Origin: Lachnoclostridium sp. UBA3775
GTDB lineage: Bacteria; Bacillota; Clostridia; Lachnospirales; Lachnospiraceae
Reading direction: 5' to 3'
NCBI GenBank assembly: GCA_002369525.1
Contig: DFFN01000032.1
Coordinates: forward strand, 1 to 5,107
Length of the DNA stretch: 5,107 nucleotides
Part shown: positions 1-3,668 of the stretch, piece after piece
Position numbering within the stretch: position 1 is the first letter of the stretch
Layout: every line of letters begins with the position of its first letter
Translations under genes and position numbers: made by a program
The notes under the pieces: generated by a model
What the model was told of the DNA's origin: nothing
What the model saw: only the letters and a program-made list of their open reading frames with translations
Database searches by the model: none

Positions 1-401
1 GTCAGGGTAACATAATTTCCCTGCAAAAAAGAAAGCCTTGAATCATCATCCTTAAAATAAATCGTGTCCCTCATCCCCTCCGGATTCTGATCAATAAAAC
101 AAAAAATACATTTATTTCTGCATGAACGGTACTTATCCATCAGGGATTCCGCAAATTCAAGCCCGAGCTCTTCGTCCTCATCCTTTTCGATAATGAATTC
201 CTTTGTCTCGCTTTTTTCCCCGTCATTGCGCTTTATAAGAAGACTGACGGTTTCGTCAGCCTCGTAAAAATGAAAATCCAGAACATCTTCTATTGTTTTG
301 CGGTTGATTTCAAGCAGAATATCCCCCGGTTTAATGCCTGCAAGATCTGCGGGCGAGTCGATACAAACGTCGGTGATCAAATGTTCATGAGACTTATTCA
401 T
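1..401 (-). CDS. DUF512 family PDZ / radical SAM protein, N-terminal part
   Basis: This is the first 133 codons of a gene that runs off the left edge; the family is usually about 430-450 residues. Residues about 8-60 look like a PDZ-type domain (SPADLAGIKPGDILLEIN at 16-33). Residues 95-102 are CRNKCIFC, an exact CX3CX2C pattern (Cys95, Cys99, Cys102) that in radical SAM proteins binds a 4Fe-4S cluster. It is followed by FIDQNPEGMRDT and a KDDDSRLSFLQGNYVTLT block typical of DUF512 proteins in Clostridia. The ATG at 401 has an AGGAA ribosome binding site (407-411) that overlaps the yraN stop codon, and only 8 nt separate the two genes, so they are probably co-transcribed. The reaction and substrate are not established for this family, and none is assigned here. 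In many Clostridia the next gene downstream is der; that lies outside the window. The family call is firm; the function is unknown. Confidence 0.93.
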   Translation of the reverse strand, partial: MNKSHEHLITDVCIDSPADLAGIKPGDILLEINRKTIEDVLDFHFYEADETVSLLIKRNDGEKSETKEFIIEKDEDEELGLEFAESLMDKYRSCRNKCIFCFIDQNPEGMRDTIYFKDDDSRLSFLQGNYVTL

Positions 402-409
402 AGTAATTC

Positions 410-760
410 CTAACAGGCATCAAATGCCGATTTTATCAGTTCAATATTTTTTCCGTCGATGGCAAGCACATCAAAACGCATGTTTAAGCCCTCATATTCC
501 GGATGCTTTCTCACAAAAAACATTGCCGTATTGATCAGCTTCTTCATTTTTGTTTTGGTAACGGCCTCTGCTGCCGTCCCGTAAAGCATGTTTTTTCTGT
601 ACTTGACCTCAATTATGGCAAGCTCATCGCCTTCAAGCGCCACAATATCTATTTCGCCCCCGCGCATATAAAAATTATGCTCGAGTATCTCATAGCCGCA
701 GCTTTCAAGATAATGCAGGGCGGTCATTTCCATCTCGTTTCCGAGTTCGCGTTTATTCAT
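410..760 (-). CDS. yraN: YraN family (UPF0102) nuclease-fold protein
   Basis: This 116-residue protein matches the usual length and layout of the YraN/UPF0102 family. An N-terminal helix (LGNEMEMTALHYLESCGYEI) is followed by RGGEIDIVA at 33-41, IIEVKYR at 49-55, an AAEAVTKTK segment, and a C-terminal RFDVLAID strand. Glu36, Asp38, Glu51 and Lys53 form the E-x-D...E-x-K arrangement of PD-(D/E)XK-like nuclease folds. The family is therefore predicted to be a cytoplasmic endonuclease or Holliday-junction-resolvase-like protein, but its biological role is not settled. The ATG at 760 has only a weak ribosome binding site (GGGATG, 767-772) and lies 13 nt after the rnhB stop, so translation may be partly coupled. 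Its position directly after rnhB is conserved in Bacillota and supports a nucleic-acid maintenance role by context only. Confidence 0.93.
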   Translation of the reverse strand: MNKRELGNEMEMTALHYLESCGYEILEHNFYMRGGEIDIVALEGDELAIIEVKYRKNMLYGTAAEAVTKTKMKKLINTAMFFVRKHPEYEGLNMRFDVLAIDGKNIELIKSAFDAC

Positions 761-773
761 ATCAGCATCCCGT

Positions 774-1529
774 TTAAATAAAGTTACCTATAAAGCTTTT
801 TCTGTGTATCGGGCAGGGGCCCAGTTCCTTTAAGGCTTTTATATGTTCGGCCGATCCGTAGCCCTTATTCTTTGCAAAACCGTAACCGGGATAGATTTTG
901 TCAAATTCCTCCATCATCCTGTCCCTTGTTACCTTTGCGATTATTGACGCAGCCGCAATCGAGGCGCTTTTTGCATCTCCCTTTATTATGCTGCGCTGGT
1001 CAATTTTTATGTTTTCAAGCTTAAGAGCATCGATAAAAAGCTGATCCGGTTTTATTTTAAGGTCTTCTACAGACATTTCCATGGCCTTTTTTGTGGCTTC
1101 AAGAATATTGATTTCATCGATCACGTTATTATCCATTATTCCTATGGAATAAGCCATGGCTTTTTGGGTCAGAGCATCATAAAGTTCATCCCTTTTTGCC
1201 GCTGACAGCTGCTTGGAATCATTTATATACAGTATGTCGCAGGGTCTTGGCAGTATCACAGCACAGGTAACAACAGGTCCTGCAAGCGGGCCTCTTCCCA
1301 CCTCGTCAAGACCGGCAATATATTGCTTTTCGGCATACATACGCTCGAAATGGTACATTTCATGCATTCTTTCAAGCTCTGCCAGATATGCTTTCTTTCT
1401 CTTCTCGGCCGACTGTACCAGCTTAACTACACCGCTTCGTGCATCAGAAGAATATTGTTCGATGAATGCTTTCAGGTCCTTGTCGGCGGTCAGTAAGAGC
1501 TTATTTTTAATTTCTGATATGCTGTCCAA
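774..1529 (-). CDS. rnhB: Ribonuclease HII
   Basis: RNase HII cuts the RNA strand of RNA-DNA hybrids and nicks 5' of single ribonucleotides left in DNA, starting their repair in the cytoplasm. The 251-residue protein has the N-terminal extension of the Bacillus-type enzyme (residues about 1-68, charged and helical), then the hallmark IAGLDEVGRGPLAGPVV. Asp75 and Glu76 are the first two metal ligands; Asp167 (in LFIDAL) and Asp185 (in IIKGDAKS) are likely the others. The GRG motif (78-80) and the Tyr of NKGYG (Tyr224) are the expected ribonucleotide-junction readers. The start is TTG, not ATG: it has a good AGGAG site 9 nt upstream (1539-1543), and the next in-frame Met is about residue 55, which would delete the conserved extension. 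The gene is separated from rbgA by 84 nt and is followed closely by yraN. Nothing appears to be missing. Confidence 0.97.
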   Translation of the reverse strand: MDSISEIKNKLLLTADKDLKAFIEQYSSDARSGVVKLVQSAEKRKKAYLAELERMHEMYHFERMYAEKQYIAGLDEVGRGPLAGPVVTCAVILPRPCDILYINDSKQLSAAKRDELYDALTQKAMAYSIGIMDNNVIDEINILEATKKAMEMSVEDLKIKPDQLFIDALKLENIKIDQRSIIKGDAKSASIAAASIIAKVTRDRMMEEFDKIYPGYGFAKNKGYGSAEHIKALKELGPCPIHRKSFIGNFI

Positions 1530-1538
1530 TTATATTTA

Positions 1539-1543
1539 CTCCT
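1539..1543 (-). promoter_or_regulatory. Ribosome binding site fixing the rnhB TTG start
   Basis: The minus strand reads CAGGAGTAAATATAATTG. AGGAG lies 9 nt before the TTG codon at 1527-1529. There is no ATG or GTG in frame near this site, so it decides the start of rnhB. Confidence 0.8.
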
Positions 1544-1613
1544 GTCGATTATTCCTATATACCTTTTTTGTCATTGACATCACGCGCAGACAAAACTGAT
1601 ACTTAAAGAATAC

Positions 1614-2453
1614 TCATGGCTTCTCAAGGCTAAGCCTTCCGAGTTTAACTGCCCTGAATTCATTGATCACTATGCCTGCTGCCCGCTCGATATCAGGCTC
1701 GGCACCCTTAAGAAGACAGCCACGCTTGACTGCAATCCTTTTCAAGTCTTCAAAAACATCCCAGCTAAGTTCGGTATCGTAGGTTTTTTCAAGCGCATCG
1801 GGATAAAGAGCGTTGATATACCTCATCAGGTCGTAGCACATTTCGGAATTTATAAGTATGTTATCGTTTATCGAGCCGATGAAAGCAAGCTTTTTTCCTG
1901 TTTCAACATCATCAAATTTGGGCCAGAGTATTCCGGGGGTATCCAAAAGCTCTATCATATTATCGATTCTTATCCACTGCTTACCCTTTGTGACGCCTGG
2001 TTTGTTTCCTGTAAGAGTTACTGCTTTTCCTACAAAGGTATTGATAAAGGTTGATTTTCCTACATTGGGGATTCCGCATATCATTGCCCTTACGGGTCTG
2101 TTTTTAATGCCTTTCTTGCGGTCGCGCTCAATTTTGGCAGCGCAGGCAGTAAGAACAGTTTCCTTGATTTTACCATTGCTTTTATTGTTTTTTGAATTGA
2201 CCTTTACTACATAATAACCCTTTGAAGCGAAGTATTTTTCCCACTGTTCCGTAATTTTGGGATCAGCCATATCACTCTTGTTAAGAAGCATGATACGTGC
2301 TTTTCCGTTTGACATTTTCTCTATGTCGGGATTTTTACTTGACAAAGGGATCCTTGCATCGACAAGCTCAATTACCGCATCGATGAGCTTAAGGCTCTCC
2401 GTCATCTCTCTTTTTGCCTTGGACATGTGTCCCGGGTACCACTGATACTGCAT
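1614..2453 (-). CDS. rbgA: Ribosome biogenesis GTPase RbgA (YlqF)
   Basis: RbgA is a cytoplasmic GTPase needed for a late step in 50S subunit assembly in Bacillota. The GTPase motifs appear in circularly permuted order, the mark of this family: G4 NKSD at 58-61, G5-like VNSK at 85-88, G1 GIPNVGKS at 127-134, G2 PGVT at 152-155, and G3 DTPG at 171-174. The N-terminus QWYPGHM carries His9, which matches the catalytic His of Bacillus subtilis RbgA. The C-terminal RNA-binding helical domain (about 185-279) ends in LGRLSLEKP, as in the family. The ATG at 2453 (279 residues) is chosen because GGTGGTGA at 2456-2463 is one mismatch from an ideal ribosome binding site and because homologues begin at this Met. 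A GTG at 2462 would add only MVN. The gene starts 12 nt after the lepB stop. Its neighbour rplS encodes L19, another 50S component, in keeping with a ribosome cluster. Confidence 0.97.
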   Translation of the reverse strand: MQYQWYPGHMSKAKREMTESLKLIDAVIELVDARIPLSSKNPDIEKMSNGKARIMLLNKSDMADPKITEQWEKYFASKGYYVVKVNSKNNKSNGKIKETVLTACAAKIERDRKKGIKNRPVRAMICGIPNVGKSTFINTFVGKAVTLTGNKPGVTKGKQWIRIDNMIELLDTPGILWPKFDDVETGKKLAFIGSINDNILINSEMCYDLMRYINALYPDALEKTYDTELSWDVFEDLKRIAVKRGCLLKGAEPDIERAAGIVINEFRAVKLGRLSLEKP

Positions 2454-2455
2454 AT

Positions 2456-2463
2456 TCACCACC
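2456..2463 (-). promoter_or_regulatory. Ribosome binding site of rbgA
   Basis: The minus strand reads GGTGGTGA, matching GGAGGTGA in 7 of 8 positions, with 5 nt between GGTGG and the ATG at 2453. The two GTG codons inside it are in frame, so the site creates an apparent upstream GTG start that is probably not used. Confidence 0.6.
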
Positions 2464-2465
2464 GA

Positions 2466-3095
2466 TTATTTTGTCTGTTCTTCTGTTTTCTTTATTTTCA
2501 TGGAATTCACAAAACCGAATTTATTGGTCCTTATCCATGCTTTTCCTATTATATTTTTTCTTTTTACGGTACCGAAACCGGCAAAACGGCTGTCCTCGGA
2601 ATCATTCCGGTTATCGGCAAGTACAAAATATTCATTTTCGCCCAGCTTAACAGGGTCTGCGGCAATGCCTCCAAGCAAAGTTTCGACATCTCCCGCCTCG
2701 TCCTTAATGACCTTTCCGTTTATATATATCATGCCTTCCTTGATCTGTATCGTTTCTCCCGGAAGTCCGTAAATCCTTTTAATGTCGAAAATGGAATGAT
2801 CGACATCGCCCTTTTCATAAACAATCACGTCAAAACGTCTCGGATCGTGCAGACGATAACTCAGAGTATTAATAAGTATATGATCGTCCTTACTCAAAAC
2901 CGGCTCCATCGAATTGTTGTTCACCTTTGTTTTTTCAATAAGTACAGAACATATAAGAGTTGCAAAAAATATTGTTACCGGTATCGAAACGATCCAAAAC
3001 AAAAGCTTCACAAATATCTTCCGTCTTTTCTCTTTTTTCTCTCTGTGATGAAAATCGTAGCGGTCTTCATCATAGCCCTGAAACTTAACATCCAT
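2466..3095 (-). CDS. lepB: Type I signal peptidase
   Basis: LepB is the membrane-bound serine protease that removes signal peptides from exported proteins on the outer face of the cytoplasmic membrane. From the ATG at 3095 the protein has 209 residues: a charged cytosolic head (about 1-28), one hydrophobic membrane segment (about 29-53), then the catalytic domain. NNSMEPV contains the nucleophile Ser62 (box B). FDIKRIYGLPGE contains the general base Lys106 (box D). FVLADNRNDSEDSR (157-170) is box E, with Ala where GDNR is usual. An in-frame extension to 3191 is rejected because it would translate the rplS terminator hairpin and lies upstream of the promoter at 3129-3157; no other in-frame Met falls between that promoter and 3095. 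The ribosome binding site is weak (GGTG, 4-5 nt before the ATG). The gene leads a probable operon with rbgA, rnhB, yraN and the DUF512 gene. Confidence 0.95.
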   Translation of the reverse strand: MDVKFQGYDEDRYDFHHREKKEKRRKIFVKLLFWIVSIPVTIFFATLICSVLIEKTKVNNNSMEPVLSKDDHILINTLSYRLHDPRRFDVIVYEKGDVDHSIFDIKRIYGLPGETIQIKEGMIYINGKVIKDEAGDVETLLGGIAADPVKLGENEYFVLADNRNDSEDSRFAGFGTVKRKNIIGKAWIRTNKFGFVNSMKIKKTEEQTK

Positions 3096-3128
3096 AAAAC
3101 ACCATTCATAATAAGCTTTGATATGTTT

Positions 3129-3157
3129 ATTATACAACATCAAAGGTTTGTTGACAA
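3129..3157 (-). promoter_or_regulatory. Sigma-A type promoter of the lepB operon
   Basis: On the minus strand the -35 box TTGTCA (3152-3157, 5 of 6 consensus) is separated by exactly 17 bp from a perfect -10 box TATAAT (3129-3134). Transcription would start near 3122, giving a short leader of about 26 nt before the lepB ATG at 3095. It begins right after the rplS terminator, so the lepB operon is probably transcribed independently of rplS. No further convincing promoter was seen downstream, although the 84-nt gap before rnhB leaves room for one. Confidence 0.85.
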
Positions 3158-3158
3158 G

Positions 3159-3188
3159 AAAAAAACAGCCACTCTTTTCGAGTGGCTG
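3159..3188 (-). terminator. Intrinsic terminator of rplS
   Basis: On the minus strand a perfect 9-bp stem (arms 3180-3188 and 3166-3174, CAGCCACTC / GAGTGGCTG) closes a GAAAA loop and is followed at once by seven T residues (3159-3165). It starts 20 nt after the rplS stop codon. The T-run lies on one side only, so it works for minus-strand transcription. Confidence 0.95.
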
Positions 3189-3208
3189 CACATTTCATGA
3201 CGTTTAAA

Positions 3209-3553
3209 TTATCTGATCTGCTCTTTAACACGTGCAGACTTACCGGTTCTCTTGCGAAGGTAGAACAGCTTAGAACGGCGAACCTTACCGAATCTTACAA
3301 CTTCAATCTTCTCTACCATGGGAGAATGAAGGGGCCAGGTCTTTTCAACACCGCAGCCATAGGAGTTTTTACGTACTGTAAAGGTCTCCTGAACGCCGCC
3401 GTTCTGTCTCTTGATAACGATTCCCTCGAAGATCTGAATTCTCTCTCTGTTACCTTCCTTTACCTTTCCATGAACCTTAACGGTATCACCTACGTTGAAG
3501 GAAGCAACTTCGCTCTTAAGCTGGTCATCTTCAAGTTTCTTAATGTAATCCAT
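3209..3553 (-). CDS. rplS: 50S ribosomal protein L19
   Basis: L19 is a structural protein of the large ribosomal subunit at the interface with 30S. The 114-residue product has the normal length and hallmark sequence of the family: FNVGDTVKVHGKVKEG near the start, RIQIFEGIVIKRQNGG in the middle, TFTVRKNSYGCGVEKTWPLHSP, then the basic VRFGKVRRSKLFYLRKRTGKSAR tail. The ATG at 3553 is chosen because AAGGAGG lies 8 nt upstream (3562-3568) and homologues begin at this residue. An in-frame GTG at 3613 would add 20 residues unlike L19. The gene has its own promoter and terminator, so it forms a monocistronic unit between the surface-protein gene and the lepB operon. trmD, which commonly precedes rplS in Bacillota, is not the upstream neighbour here. 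Confidence 0.98.
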   Translation of the reverse strand: MDYIKKLEDDQLKSEVASFNVGDTVKVHGKVKEGNRERIQIFEGIVIKRQNGGVQETFTVRKNSYGCGVEKTWPLHSPMVEKIEVVRFGKVRRSKLFYLRKRTGKSARVKEQIR

Positions 3554-3626
3554 TGTGCGGACCTCCTTATAATAATTATTTCGATGTTCATACTGCAATG
3601 CACAGAGGACCACCGCGTCTCACAAA
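3554..3626 (-). promoter_or_regulatory. rplS 5' leader with strong ribosome binding site; possible L19 autoregulatory element
   Basis: The leader is about 70 nt from the predicted transcription start (near 3625) to the ATG, longer than needed for a ribosome binding site. It ends in AAGGAGG (3562-3568). Seen in the sequence: GCGG and CCTCT in the upstream part (3604-3616) can pair with CCGC and GGAGG around the ribosome binding site (3557-3566), separated by a small internal loop. That would hide the site in one fold. Known: an rplS leader family (L19 leader) has been described in Bacillota and is thought to mediate autoregulation. Whether this leader belongs to that family could not be tested from sequence alone. 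Confidence 0.5.
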
Positions 3627-3631
3627 ACAAG

Positions 3632-3660
3632 AGTATATCATACTGTTTTTAAAATTGCAA
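3632..3660 (-). promoter_or_regulatory. Sigma-A type promoter of rplS
   Basis: On the minus strand the -35 box TTGCAA (3655-3660, 4 of 6 consensus) lies 17 bp from the -10 box TATACT (3632-3637, 5 of 6). The predicted start is near 3625. The -35 box is only 8 bp after the stop codon of the surface-protein gene. Confidence 0.75.
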
Positions 3661-3668
3661 GTACTTTT

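Noticed and set aside
1213..1599. Plus-strand open frame opposite the start of rnhB
   Set aside because: It is antisense to the conserved RNase HII active-site region; Ser-rich shadow composition and no family resemblance.
3008..3109. Upstream out-of-frame 33-codon open frame overlapping the lepB start on the minus strand
   Set aside because: It has no ribosome binding site, lies about 13 nt from the predicted transcript start, and its product is an off-frame reading of lepB.
3096..3191. 32-residue N-terminal extension of LepB
   Set aside because: It would translate the rplS terminator hairpin and the lepB promoter, and its residues do not resemble signal peptidase.
2427..3200. A 257-codon open frame on the plus strand lying opposite the whole of lepB
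   Set aside because: It lies antisense to a clear signal peptidase gene, is rich in aromatic and Ile/His residues typical of shadow frames, matches no family I recognise, and ends in the rplS terminator.
3554..3613. 20-residue N-terminal extension of L19 from a GTG at 3613
   Set aside because: An ideal ribosome binding site and the family N-terminus both point to the ATG at 3553.
3182..3652. Plus-strand open frame across rplS and its promoter
   Set aside because: It is antisense to L19 and its leader and has no recognisable protein motif.
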